This document shows, piece after piece, positions 1-7,628 of a stretch of DNA of 64,000 bases. The position numbers and the translations under genes were made by a program. How positions within the stretch are numbered: the stretch's first letter is position 1; the number at the start of each line of letters is the position of its first letter. This stretch comes from Microbacterium hydrocarbonoxydans (GTDB taxonomy: Bacteria; Actinomycetota; Actinomycetes; Actinomycetales; Microbacteriaceae). Below the pieces are notes generated by a model. That model did no database searches and was not told the DNA's origin. It saw only the letters and a list, made by a program, of their open reading frames with translations. The stretch spans positions 62,001 through 126,000 of the forward strand of contig NZ_FNSQ01000005.1 in NCBI RefSeq assembly GCF_900105205.1. Reading direction: 5' to 3'.

Positions 1-997
1 CTCCGATCGCCGGAAGGTGATCGGGGCAGTACGGGCGGAACCCCGAGTACGCGCGCTGCACCCCCACGTCGCGCAGGGCCGGGAACAGCCCCAGCCCGCT
101 CGCGGCGATGCGCGCGACCGCCTCGGCCGAGAACGATCGGTCGAAGCCGACGCGCTCGCGGCTGGCGCCGAGCAGGATCGTGCCGCTCGGGGTCCCCTCG
201 ACGACCGGTGAGACCTGCAGACCGGCATCCGAGCTCGCGACATCTCCGACGTACTCGGCGGCGTAGACCTTGTGGTGCACCGTGATCGGCACCGGCTCGG
301 TGACCAGCACGAAACCGCGTCGAGGCAGGACGGGCAGGTGCACTCCGGCGAGCGCCGCGACCTCGCCGCTCCAGGGACCCGCGCAGTTGACCACGGCACC
401 GGCCGAGATGCGGCCGAGAGACGTGTCGACTCCGACCGCGCGGCCGTGGTCGGTGAGGATGCTGTGGACCGAGGTTCTGGTGTGCAGCTCGGCGCCATGC
501 GCGATCGCGAGCTTCAGCAGGTGATGGGTGGCCAGCAGCGGCTGCACCTGCGCGTCGTCGGGGTAGAACGCGCCGCCGACGAGTGCGGGGTTGATGTACG
601 GCTCGACCTCGCGCAGCCCGGCGTTGCCGTCGATCATCTCGGCACGGATGCCCAGCTCGCGCTGGTGCTCGACGAGTGCGGCCAGCCCCGCCATGCTGCC
701 TGCGCTGCCGGCGACGACGAGACCGCCCTTGGATTCGAACTCCCACAGATGCGCGTGCTCGGCGAGATCCTCCCGCCACACGCGCTGCGAATAGAGCGAC
801 AGCTCGAGTTCGGGGCCCACCTCTTTGTCGGATACGAGGATGTTGCCTTCGCAGCGACTGCTCGTCCCCGAGGCGATCGACCCGCGCTCGACGACGATGG
901 TGCGGAGCCCGGATGCCGCGGCGAAGTACGCCGTCGCGGCACCGACGACTCCCGCCCCGACGATCACGACGTCGGCGCGTGCTGTCGATCGAGCCAC
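1..997 (-). CDS. FAD-dependent oxidoreductase, D-hydroxyproline dehydrogenase/oxidase-like (3' end outside window)
   Basis: The reverse strand reads continuously from a GTG at 997 to the window edge (about 332 codons). The N-terminus has the Rossmann FAD motif VVIVGAGVVGAATAYFAA followed by an acidic VVERGSIASGTSSR segment, typical of the DAO fold (PF01266: D-amino-acid oxidase, glycine oxidase, D-hydroxyproline dehydrogenase). NCAGPWS near residue 215 and YSGFRPYCPDHLPAIG at the truncated end are also family features. The GTG overlaps the TAG of the upstream GntR gene by one base, so the two are probably translationally coupled. Beside a 4-hydroxyproline epimerase and a pyrroline-4-hydroxy-2-carboxylate deaminase candidate, the likely substrate is cis-4-hydroxy-D-proline, oxidised to pyrroline-4-hydroxy-2-carboxylate. 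The family is well supported; the substrate rests on context. The C-terminus is missing. Confidence 0.85.
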   Translation of the reverse strand, partial: MARSTARADVVIVGAGVVGAATAYFAAASGLRTIVVERGSIASGTSSRCEGNILVSDKEVGPELELSLYSQRVWREDLAEHAHLWEFESKGGLVVAGSAGSMAGLAALVEHQRELGIRAEMIDGNAGLREVEPYINPALVGGAFYPDDAQVQPLLATHHLLKLAIAHGAELHTRTSVHSILTDHGRAVGVDTSLGRISAGAVVNCAGPWSGEVAALAGVHLPVLPRRGFVLVTEPVPITVHHKVYAAEYVGDVASSDAGLQVSPVVEGTPSGTILLGASRERVGFDRSFSAEAVARIAASGLGLFPALRDVGVQRAYSGFRPYCPDHLPAIG

Positions 998-1701
998 TAG
1001 CCGTTCGCCTCCGCGGGGTGGGGCTCGCCCACCGTGTGCCCCGACCAGTCGCCGCGCACGTGCTCGATGTGCGAGAACACGAGGTCGCGCGCCTTCACCG
1101 CGTCGCGCGCCTCGATCGCATCCATGATGGTGTGGTGCTCTTTGGCGGAGCTGGTGAGGTGACCCCGCTCATAGAGCTCGGCGAGCCCGAACAGACGGGT
1201 CTGCGAACGCAGCGACTGGATGAGCTGGGTGAGCCTGGCGTTGCCCGCATACTGCAGGATCGCGAGGTGGAAGTCGCTGTCGGCGCTGAGGTACTCCACG
1301 AGGTCGCCGCGGTCGGCGGCGATGACGATCTCCTCAGCCTTGCCGCGGAGATCGGCGAACGCGGATTCGGGGATCAACGGCGTCGCCTTCTCGACCGCGG
1401 GCGGCTCGAGGAAAAGGCGCAGCTCGGTGACCTCGGCCAGGTCGTGCGACGACACCTCGGTCACGCGGAAGCCGCGGTTGGGCATCGCGACGACGAGTCC
1501 TTCGCGCACCAGGTCGAGCATCGCCTCGCGGATCGGAGTGGCCGACGTGCCGAACTCCTCGCCCAGGCTCGGCGCCGAATACACGCGGCCCGGCTGCATC
1601 TCGCCGCTGATGATCGCCGATCGCAGGGCACGGGTGACCGTGTCCCGAACGCTGGGCTGCTTGCTGAGCCGTACGAGGCTGCGCGTGTCAGTTCCGGACA
1701 T
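997..1701 (-). CDS. GntR-family (FadR/FCD) transcriptional regulator
   Basis: This 234-aa protein has an N-terminal winged helix (about residues 18-80), with ALRSAIISGEMQPGRVYS and GTSATPIREAMLDLVREGLV matching the GntR HTH. The C-terminal all-helical FCD effector domain has DFHLAI and later His residues in the metal/ligand-binding positions. I start at ATG 1701, behind AGGGGGAACACAG, rather than at the longer reading to 1728. It overlaps the end of the upstream ornithine-cyclodeaminase-like gene by 14 nt and the next gene by 1 nt, so it is co-transcribed with the hydroxyproline genes. FCD regulators usually repress their own catabolic operon and release DNA on binding a pathway acid. Two related candidate operator sites lie at 4689 and 15948. 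Confidence 0.9.
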   Translation of the reverse strand: MSGTDTRSLVRLSKQPSVRDTVTRALRSAIISGEMQPGRVYSAPSLGEEFGTSATPIREAMLDLVREGLVVAMPNRGFRVTEVSSHDLAEVTELRLFLEPPAVEKATPLIPESAFADLRGKAEEIVIAADRGDLVEYLSADSDFHLAILQYAGNARLTQLIQSLRSQTRLFGLAELYERGHLTSSAKEHHTIMDAIEARDAVKARDLVFSHIEHVRGDWSGHTVGEPHPAEANG

Positions 1702-2716
1702 CTGTGTTCCCCCTCTGAGGCGATGCATCGACGCCGAGCGCCGACTTCAGGATCTGCGCCACCACAGCGAGATCCTCCCAGCTCATTCCGACGCCCGTAT
1801 AGACAGCGGGTCGAGCCTCACGGCGCACGAACGCACCCGCCACCAACTCTCGCAGATTCGTCACGGACTGCGCACCTGCCTGCCAGTCGGCGAGACCTCG
1901 GGCCTGCAGCAGGTTGCCGTTCTCGCGCAAGGCCGATGCCCGCGCCTCGACGACCAGATCGGCATCGTTCACCAGGTCGGCGGCCAGCTCGCGATGCGCG
2001 GTGCCGTGCGAGCCGATCGCCGCGACCACGGCGTGATCGCCGACGTCGCCGCGGCTCAGCACCGGGGTGCTCGACGAGGTGGCGGTGATGACGACATCGC
2101 AGGCGCGCAGCGCGCCTGCGCCTGCGCTTGCCTCTGCCGCGACTGCCTCTGCCCGGATGCCGTCGGCGCGAAGCCGTTCGACGAGTTCGGCCGTGCGGCT
2201 CGGCGTGCGACCCACGATGCTCACCTCGCCCACCGGCATGAGGTCGACGAGCGTGCGCACATGCGCCTCGGCCTGCGGTCCCGAGCCGAGAACCGCGAGA
2301 GAGTCGATGCCCTGCCTGGCTCCCCGCGGATCGGCCTGCAGCATCCCCCTGATCGCGACCGCCGTGACCGCGGGCGTGCGCAGAGTGGTGAGGTGGGCGC
2401 CCTCGAGGATCGCGAGGGGGCTCAGCGTCTCGGCGTCGAAGACCAGATACCAGGCCTGGATCTTCGGCAGCCCCCGTTCGGTGTTGCGCGGCGCGATGGT
2501 GACGACCTTGATGCCCGCGTGCTCGGGCGACTGCGTCGGCATGAGCAGGAATTCGCCGCTGTCGAGCGGGCTGAACAGGCGCGGGGCGTCGGACTCGATG
2601 TCGACCCCGTCGCGCAGCGCCTGGGCGATGGCCTCGACCGCACCCCGCCGGTCGATCGCCGCGTCGATCTCGTCGACGCCGATCACGGGAACGGAAGGCA
2701 CAGGAACCGTCGTCAC
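1688..2716 (-). CDS. Ornithine cyclodeaminase / mu-crystallin family, probable delta1-pyrroline-2-carboxylate reductase
   Basis: The 342-aa protein has the fold of ornithine cyclodeaminase/mu-crystallin (PF02423). GIKVVTIAP carries the substrate-site Lys, TTLRTPAVTAVAI is the family Arg-containing helix, and SLAVLGSGPQAEAHVRTL is the NAD(P) Rossmann loop. Bacterial members in hydroxyproline clusters reduce delta1-pyrroline-2-carboxylate (from trans-3-hydroxyproline) to L-proline. True ornithine cyclodeaminases and ketimine reductases share the fold, so the reaction is inferred from neighbours. The GTG start at 2716 overlaps the TGA of the upstream epimerase gene (GTGA), indicating coupled translation. 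Confidence 0.85.
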   Translation of the reverse strand: MTTVPVPSVPVIGVDEIDAAIDRRGAVEAIAQALRDGVDIESDAPRLFSPLDSGEFLLMPTQSPEHAGIKVVTIAPRNTERGLPKIQAWYLVFDAETLSPLAILEGAHLTTLRTPAVTAVAIRGMLQADPRGARQGIDSLAVLGSGPQAEAHVRTLVDLMPVGEVSIVGRTPSRTAELVERLRADGIRAEAVAAEASAGAGALRACDVVITATSSSTPVLSRGDVGDHAVVAAIGSHGTAHRELAADLVNDADLVVEARASALRENGNLLQARGLADWQAGAQSVTNLRELVAGAFVRREARPAVYTGVGMSWEDLAVVAQILKSALGVDASPQRGNTDVRN

Positions 2717-3714
2717 AGCACGAAACCCTGCGGGAAGGGATCGCTCGGGTCGAGCATGTACTGCGCGGTTCCCGTCACCCAGGCCCGGCCGGTGATGGTC
2801 GGGATGACGGCGGGAATGCCGGCGACCTCGGTCGTCTCGACGAGGCGGCCGGTGAAGCTCGTGCCGATGAACGACTCGTTGATGAAGTCCTGGTCGAGCG
2901 GCAGCTCGCCGCGGGCGTGCAGCTGCGCCATGCGGGCGCTCGTACCGGTGCCGCACGGCGAGCGGTCGAACCATCCTGGGTAGATCGCCATGGCGTGCCG
3001 CGAGTGCAGCGCGGTGGATCCCGGCGCCTTCAGATACACGTGGTGGCACCCGCGGATCGTCGGGTCGACCGGATGCACCGGCTCGCCCTGCGCCTCGATC
3101 GCCTGCATGATCGCGAGTCCAGCCGAGAGCAGCTGATCCTTGTGCGCGCGGTCGAACGGCAGACCGATCTGCTCGAGAGAGACGATCGCATAGAAGTTGC
3201 CGCCGAAGGCGAGGTCGTACTCGACGGCGCCGAGCCCCGGCACGTCGACGATCTGATCGAGCGCCACGACGAACGAGGGCACGTTGCGCAGCGTGACGCT
3301 GTCGGCGTGCCCGTCCGAGACGTGCACCTCGGCGATCACGAGACCCGCAGGCGTGTCGAGACGGATCGTGGTGACCGGCTCGACGATCGGGACCATGCCC
3401 GTCTCGACGAGCACGGTCGCCACTCCGATCGTGCCGTGCCCGCACATGGGCAGGCATCCGGACACCTCTATGTAGAGCACGCCGAAGTCGGCATCCGGTC
3501 GCGTCGGCGGCTGCAGGATCGCTCCGCTCATGGCGCTGTGACCGCGGGGCTCGTTCATGAGCAGCAGACGAAGGTCATCGCTGTTGGCCATGAACCACTG
3601 CCGGCGCTCCTCCATGGTCGATCCCGGCATCACTCCGACGCCGCCGACGATCACGCGCGTCGGCATCCCCTCGGTATGGGAGTCGACGGCGTGGAAGATG
3701 CGTTGTGCTCGCAT
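2713..3714 (-). CDS. Proline racemase family, 4-hydroxyproline 2-epimerase
   Basis: This 333-aa proline-racemase-fold enzyme (PF05544) has both catalytic thiols: MCGHGTIG near residue 90 and DRSPCGTGTSARMAQL near residue 235. Two Cys residues mark racemase/epimerase members, whereas trans-3-hydroxy-L-proline dehydratases carry Thr at the second position. The short RSPCGTGTSA form resembles 4-hydroxyproline 2-epimerase rather than proline racemase. It should convert trans-4-hydroxy-L-proline to cis-4-hydroxy-D-proline in the cytosol, feeding the flavoprotein at 1-997. ATG 3714 follows CGGAGACACCC and sits 13 nt after the preceding stop. A longer in-frame reading to 3840 runs back into the deaminase gene and was rejected. 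Confidence 0.92.
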   Translation of the reverse strand: MRAQRIFHAVDSHTEGMPTRVIVGGVGVMPGSTMEERRQWFMANSDDLRLLLMNEPRGHSAMSGAILQPPTRPDADFGVLYIEVSGCLPMCGHGTIGVATVLVETGMVPIVEPVTTIRLDTPAGLVIAEVHVSDGHADSVTLRNVPSFVVALDQIVDVPGLGAVEYDLAFGGNFYAIVSLEQIGLPFDRAHKDQLLSAGLAIMQAIEAQGEPVHPVDPTIRGCHHVYLKAPGSTALHSRHAMAIYPGWFDRSPCGTGTSARMAQLHARGELPLDQDFINESFIGTSFTGRLVETTEVAGIPAVIPTITGRAWVTGTAQYMLDPSDPFPQGFVL

Positions 3715-3727
3715 GGGTGTCTCCGGA

Positions 3728-4636
3728 TCAGCGGTAGCCCTTGGCCAGAACGGCCTCGGTGTCGGCGATGATACGCGTGCGCACCTCGTCGGGAAGCGGC
3801 AGGCGGGGCGGGCGCGTCGTGATGCCTGCGGGGGCGACACCGGCGACCTCCTGCGAGAGCTTGATCGCCTGCACGAACCAGGTCTTCGAGTCCCAGCGCA
3901 GCAACGGGTGCAGGTCGCGGTACATCTCGTGCGCCTTGGCCCAGCTGGCGGGGTCGCCCGAGGTCGACAGGTTGTAGAGCTCGACGGTCGATGCCGGGAT
4001 GGCGTTGGGGTAGCCGGCGACCCAGCCGACGGCGCCGTTGATGCCGAGCTCGAGCACGACGTCGTCGGAGCCGATCGAGATGTCGAGGCCCGGTGCGAGC
4101 TCGCGGATCGCGTAGGCGTTGCGCACGTCGCCCGAGAACTCCTTGACCGAGACGATGAGTCCCTCGTCGAACAGGCGCGCGAGCAGCTCGGGGCGCAGGT
4201 CGATCTTGGTGTCGATGGGGTTGTTGTACGCGAGGATCGGCAGGCCCACGGCGGCGACGCGACGGTAGTGGTCGACGACCTCGTCGTCGCTCGCCCGGTA
4301 GGCGTTCGGGGGAAGCAGCATCACGGCCGGCGCGCCGTGCTCGGCGGCGTGCTCGGTGAAGCGCACGCTCTCCATCGCGCCGTATGCACCCACTCCAGGG
4401 ATCACGGCGACGCCCTCGGGCGACGCCTCGACGGCGGTGAGGTAGACCTGCTTGCGCTCCTCTTCGGTGAGCGTCTGGTACTCACCGAGCGAGCCGTTGG
4501 GGATGATGCCCGTCACGCCGTTGTCGGTGGTGAAGCGGATGTGCTCGGCATACGCGTCGTAGTTGACGGAGAGATCGGGATTGATCGGCAGGGTCGTGGC
4601 GAGGTTGACGCCGTGCCACGGCTTCTTTTCGGTCAT
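3728..4636 (-). CDS. DHDPS-family aldolase/deaminase, probable 1-pyrroline-4-hydroxy-2-carboxylate deaminase
   Basis: This 302-aa TIM-barrel protein belongs to the dihydrodipicolinate synthase family (PF00701). GIIPNGSLGEYQTLT corresponds to the carboxylate-binding GTTGE-type loop, YNNPIDTKIDL carries the catalytic Tyr, and IVSVKEFSGD carries the Schiff-base Lys. It is followed directly by the hydroxyproline epimerase, so the best-fitting role is deamination of 1-pyrroline-4-hydroxy-2-carboxylate to 2-oxoglutarate semialdehyde, although DapA-like or keto-acid aldolase activity cannot be excluded from sequence. ATG 4636 has AGGAG nine bases upstream. The preceding 109-nt gap carries a candidate operator and probably a promoter for the catabolic half of the cluster. 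Confidence 0.88.
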   Translation of the reverse strand: MTEKKPWHGVNLATTLPINPDLSVNYDAYAEHIRFTTDNGVTGIIPNGSLGEYQTLTEEERKQVYLTAVEASPEGVAVIPGVGAYGAMESVRFTEHAAEHGAPAVMLLPPNAYRASDDEVVDHYRRVAAVGLPILAYNNPIDTKIDLRPELLARLFDEGLIVSVKEFSGDVRNAYAIRELAPGLDISIGSDDVVLELGINGAVGWVAGYPNAIPASTVELYNLSTSGDPASWAKAHEMYRDLHPLLRWDSKTWFVQAIKLSQEVAGVAPAGITTRPPRLPLPDEVRTRIIADTEAVLAKGYR

Positions 4637-4688
4637 GAGTCAGAACTCCTGTGCTGTCGGCGCCCCTCGGCACCAGAGTAGATGATGA

Positions 4689-4704
4689 GTACAATTGCAA
4701 TGTT
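4689..4704. promoter_or_regulatory. Candidate GntR operator upstream of the deaminase gene
   Basis: In the only sizeable gap inside the hydroxyproline cluster, GTACAATTG (4689-4697) is followed by the overlapping octamer TGCAATGT (4696-4703). The same octamer and a near-identical GTACAACTG occur upstream of the binding-protein gene at 15948-15965. Two copies of the same words in front of the two transcription units of one pathway suggest a shared regulator, most simply the GntR protein encoded at 997-1701. The assignment is inference. Confidence 0.4.
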
Positions 4705-4745
4705 AGTCGGCGAAGCCGATCCTGTCCATGACCCGCCGGCATCCG

Positions 4746-7628
4746 TCACGAGACGTCTCCGCGAGCAGGCAGAATCAGCCGCTGACGGGGCTCTTCGTTG
4801 CCCGCCCTGTCGGTGGCCGCGAACTCGATGACCTGCTCGTCGTCGGAGAGCGCACGCACGAAGGCTTCCTGGAACGTCGCCCAGAACGTGCCTGGCCCCT
4901 CCCATTGGATGCGCTCGACACCCGACACCTCGTCGGTGGCGGTCAGCGTGATCTCGACGCTGGATCCGAGCCGCCGCACGGTCGCCTTCGAGACCGGTGC
5001 TCCCGTGTCGACAGCGATGTCGCGGGCTGCGTGACCCACAGCGCCCGAGGTATCGGTCGCCCGCGCCCGCACGCGATGCTCGCCGTCGCCCGGCAGCGGG
5101 AACGGCGCCGTGTACGGCATCCACTCCCCGTCGCCCAGCGACACCTCGACGTTCAGGCCGCCGACTCCCGAGAGGTCGTCGGCGGTCACGGCGATCGTGG
5201 GAACTTCGGTGAACCAGCCCGACGGAGCGGGCAGCATTCCGGTGGTGATCGCGACCGAGGGCGCGATCGGCGCATCGGCGAGTGCGCGGGGCACGAGCCA
5301 CTCGACCAGGCGGATGCCTTCGGCGTCGGCGCTCTCGCGCCAGGTCACGGCCTGCGTCGCGGTCGCGGAGCCTGTCTCAACCTCGGCGTCGGCGTCGGTC
5401 TCGATGACCGTGCCGCCCGGATGCCGACCGAGGCCGTCGACGTCGGCCGTGGCCGCCGCGCGGAGCACCTCGACGAGCTCCCCGTGCGAGAGCAGTCCGT
5501 CGCGGCGGGCGGCGGACGCCGTCTGGCCGACGCGGTCGAGGAAGTCGGCCCGGGTCACGGGGGCGGGTTCGCGCCAGATGTCGTCGAGCAGTGAGGTGCC
5601 GTCGTGGCGCACACGCACCGGCACGCCGGTCTCGGCGCCGACGAATCCGATCTCGGCTCCGGATGCCCGCACGTACATGTGGTACCGCTCATCGCTGCCG
5701 GTCCAGACGGGTTCGAACCGCACTCCGGCGATGTGCACGGCGCCCTCGGATCGCAGAGCGGCCTCGACCGCCTCCGCCGCATCGGCGCCCCGAATGGAGC
5801 TGCTGCCGTCGGCGCGCACCGAGCCGTCGAGCCGGCGTCGCTGGGCGAGCGCGAGGTCGAGGGTGGTGGTCGCATCCGACCGGGCGACCAGTACCGACGG
5901 GCCGAACTCGATCGACTGCAGCGCGGGGTCGTCTGGCGTGGGCACGGCGCGCAGCGCGGCGCGGCTCTCGATGCGCAGCACCTCGCCGGCCGACCACGGC
6001 CGCCGCACGACCAGGTATCCGTCGTCGACCGGAGCGGTGATCGTCTCGGTCGTCCCGCCTGCCGTCTCGCTTCTCACACTGAGCGTCGGCGTCTCGACGG
6101 CCCAGTCCGGCACACGGATGCGCAGGGTCAGCGTGGCGCCGTCGATGAAGTCGTCGCCGTCGACGCGCAGCTCGGTGAGGCCGCCGAGCGGCTGCGTGCT
6201 CTGCATCCGCACCGTCGCGCGCTGCTCTCGCCAGTCGAGCGTCGCCGGCGTGAACAGGTTGACCCACAGCTCCGCATCCGCATCCGCATCCGCATCCGCA
6301 TGCACCGACGTGAAGAAGATCGTGTCCTGGTATTTGACGTGGTTCTCGAGCCCCGTGCCCCCGCAGCAGGTGCCGATGTTGTCGTATTCGGCGACCGTGC
6401 CCGGGTTCACGGGGAACATGTAGGCGACCTCGGGACTCGTGTCGGAGTCGACGTCTCGTCGCGAGGCGAGGATGTGGTTCAGCACTCCCCGCTCGTAGTA
6501 CGCCATGAACCGCGCATCGCGGGTGAGGGCGAACAGGTGCCGCGCGATCTTGAGCAGGTTGTAGGTGGCGCAGGTCTCAGCGTTGCGGTGTCCGATATCG
6601 CCCGCGACCGTGCCGGGAGGTCCCCAGAGCTCGCTCTCGCCCGTGCCGCCGTGTGCGAACGTGCGACCGGGCACGATCTGGTCCCACAGGCCCAGCACCG
6701 CGTCGAGGTATCGGCGCTCGCCCGTCAGGTCGTACTCGTGCAGGTAGCCGATCAGCTGCGGCAGATGCTGGTTGGCGTGCATGTCGGTGAGCACGTCGCG
6801 ACGGTCGACGCCGGCCGCGATCAGGTCGTCCTGGTCGAAGAGCCGCGCGACCTCGAGGAAGAGCGGCTCGTCGGCGACGACGCTCAGCCGCGCCATCGTC
6901 TCGTTCATGCCGCCGTACTCGCCGGCGATGTACAGCGACCACATGCGCTGGTTGCGCTCGTGGTCGAGCCGGGTCAGGCGGTGGGCGACCCAGTGCCCCA
7001 TCGACACCGCGATGTCGCGCGCCTCGACGCTGCCCGCCAGCTCGTAGGCGTCGAGCAGCCCGGCCATGATCTTGTGGGTCGTGTAATACGGCGCCCAGAT
7101 CTCGCCGTAGGGCGCGAAGTGCTCGAGGCGCGAGAACTGCCACTCGCCATAGGCGGCGAGAAAACCGGGGTGCGAGTAGCGGCCGGTCGCGGCGAGCGCG
7201 CGCTGCACCTCGCCGAGCCCGGCGACGAACTCGTCGACCTTGGCGCGCAGCGCCTCGTCGCGCTCCCCTGCGTAGGCGAGCGAGAGCATCGACAGGAAAT
7301 GACCGGCATAGTGGCCGCGCAGCAGGTTGGCCGTCTGCGCGTTCTCACGACCCGGGTAGTCGTGCTCGCCCCACGCCTGCTCGCGCGGGTGACCGAAGTC
7401 TTCCCAGTTGCCGGGAGCCAGAGCGCCCCGGGTGTCGAGTCCGGCGTTCGCGCGGAAGACCGCGAGCAGCCGATCGACCGGATACACGCGGGCGAGGTGC
7501 AGCATCTGGTTCTTCGCACGCGCGAAGACGCTGTCGTCGCCGATCTGCACGCGATCGAGCGGGAAGGGCCGCAGCTGAGCCGACGAGAGGATGCCGGAGG
7601 CTGACATCGTCGTCTCGCGCGCGGTCAT
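4746..7628 (-). CDS. GH127/GH146-type (DUF1680) beta-L-arabinofuranosidase with C-terminal Ig-like domains
   Basis: The 960-aa protein has an (alpha/alpha)6 DUF1680 catalytic part over about residues 20-620. GGTGESELW (E331/E333) fits the acid/base Glu motif. E351 and C353 in ETCATYNLLK, and C421-C422 in GTCCGGTGLENH, match the Zn-binding Glu/Cys and the Cys nucleophile of Bifidobacterium HypBA1 in both order and spacing. The CCGGTGLENH wording is nearer the DUF1680/GH146 branch than HypBA1 itself. After a beta-rich linker, residues about 770-955 hold two Ig/OmpL47-like repeats. There is no signal peptide, so it probably acts in the cytosol on imported glycopeptides or arabinosides. The ATG overlaps the TGA of the M24 peptidase (ATGA). 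Enzymes of this clan release beta-L-arabinofuranose, including from hydroxyproline. Confidence 0.9.
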   Translation of the reverse strand: MTARETTMSASGILSSAQLRPFPLDRVQIGDDSVFARAKNQMLHLARVYPVDRLLAVFRANAGLDTRGALAPGNWEDFGHPREQAWGEHDYPGRENAQTANLLRGHYAGHFLSMLSLAYAGERDEALRAKVDEFVAGLGEVQRALAATGRYSHPGFLAAYGEWQFSRLEHFAPYGEIWAPYYTTHKIMAGLLDAYELAGSVEARDIAVSMGHWVAHRLTRLDHERNQRMWSLYIAGEYGGMNETMARLSVVADEPLFLEVARLFDQDDLIAAGVDRRDVLTDMHANQHLPQLIGYLHEYDLTGERRYLDAVLGLWDQIVPGRTFAHGGTGESELWGPPGTVAGDIGHRNAETCATYNLLKIARHLFALTRDARFMAYYERGVLNHILASRRDVDSDTSPEVAYMFPVNPGTVAEYDNIGTCCGGTGLENHVKYQDTIFFTSVHADADADADAELWVNLFTPATLDWREQRATVRMQSTQPLGGLTELRVDGDDFIDGATLTLRIRVPDWAVETPTLSVRSETAGGTTETITAPVDDGYLVVRRPWSAGEVLRIESRAALRAVPTPDDPALQSIEFGPSVLVARSDATTTLDLALAQRRRLDGSVRADGSSSIRGADAAEAVEAALRSEGAVHIAGVRFEPVWTGSDERYHMYVRASGAEIGFVGAETGVPVRVRHDGTSLLDDIWREPAPVTRADFLDRVGQTASAARRDGLLSHGELVEVLRAAATADVDGLGRHPGGTVIETDADAEVETGSATATQAVTWRESADAEGIRLVEWLVPRALADAPIAPSVAITTGMLPAPSGWFTEVPTIAVTADDLSGVGGLNVEVSLGDGEWMPYTAPFPLPGDGEHRVRARATDTSGAVGHAARDIAVDTGAPVSKATVRRLGSSVEITLTATDEVSGVERIQWEGPGTFWATFQEAFVRALSDDEQVIEFAATDRAGNEEPRQRLILPARGDVS
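6271..6300. repeat. In-frame hexanucleotide microsatellite in the GH127 gene
   Basis: Five perfect copies of TCCGCA lie head to tail. On the coding strand they give alternating Ala-Asp (ADADADADA, residues about 444-452) in a loop just after the catalytic CCGGTGLENH segment. Copy-number change by whole units would keep the reading frame. Confidence 0.9.

Noticed and set aside
1688..3457. Single 589-aa protein covering the ornithine cyclodeaminase homologue and upstream DNA
   Set aside because: Upstream of 2716 the frame is antisense-like Arg-rich sequence overlapping the epimerase in another frame. The GTG at 2716 with a GTGA overlap is the natural start.
3284..3475. Short frames inside the epimerase as overlapping genes
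   Set aside because: No ribosome site or conserved motif. The region is fully explained by the epimerase catalytic core.
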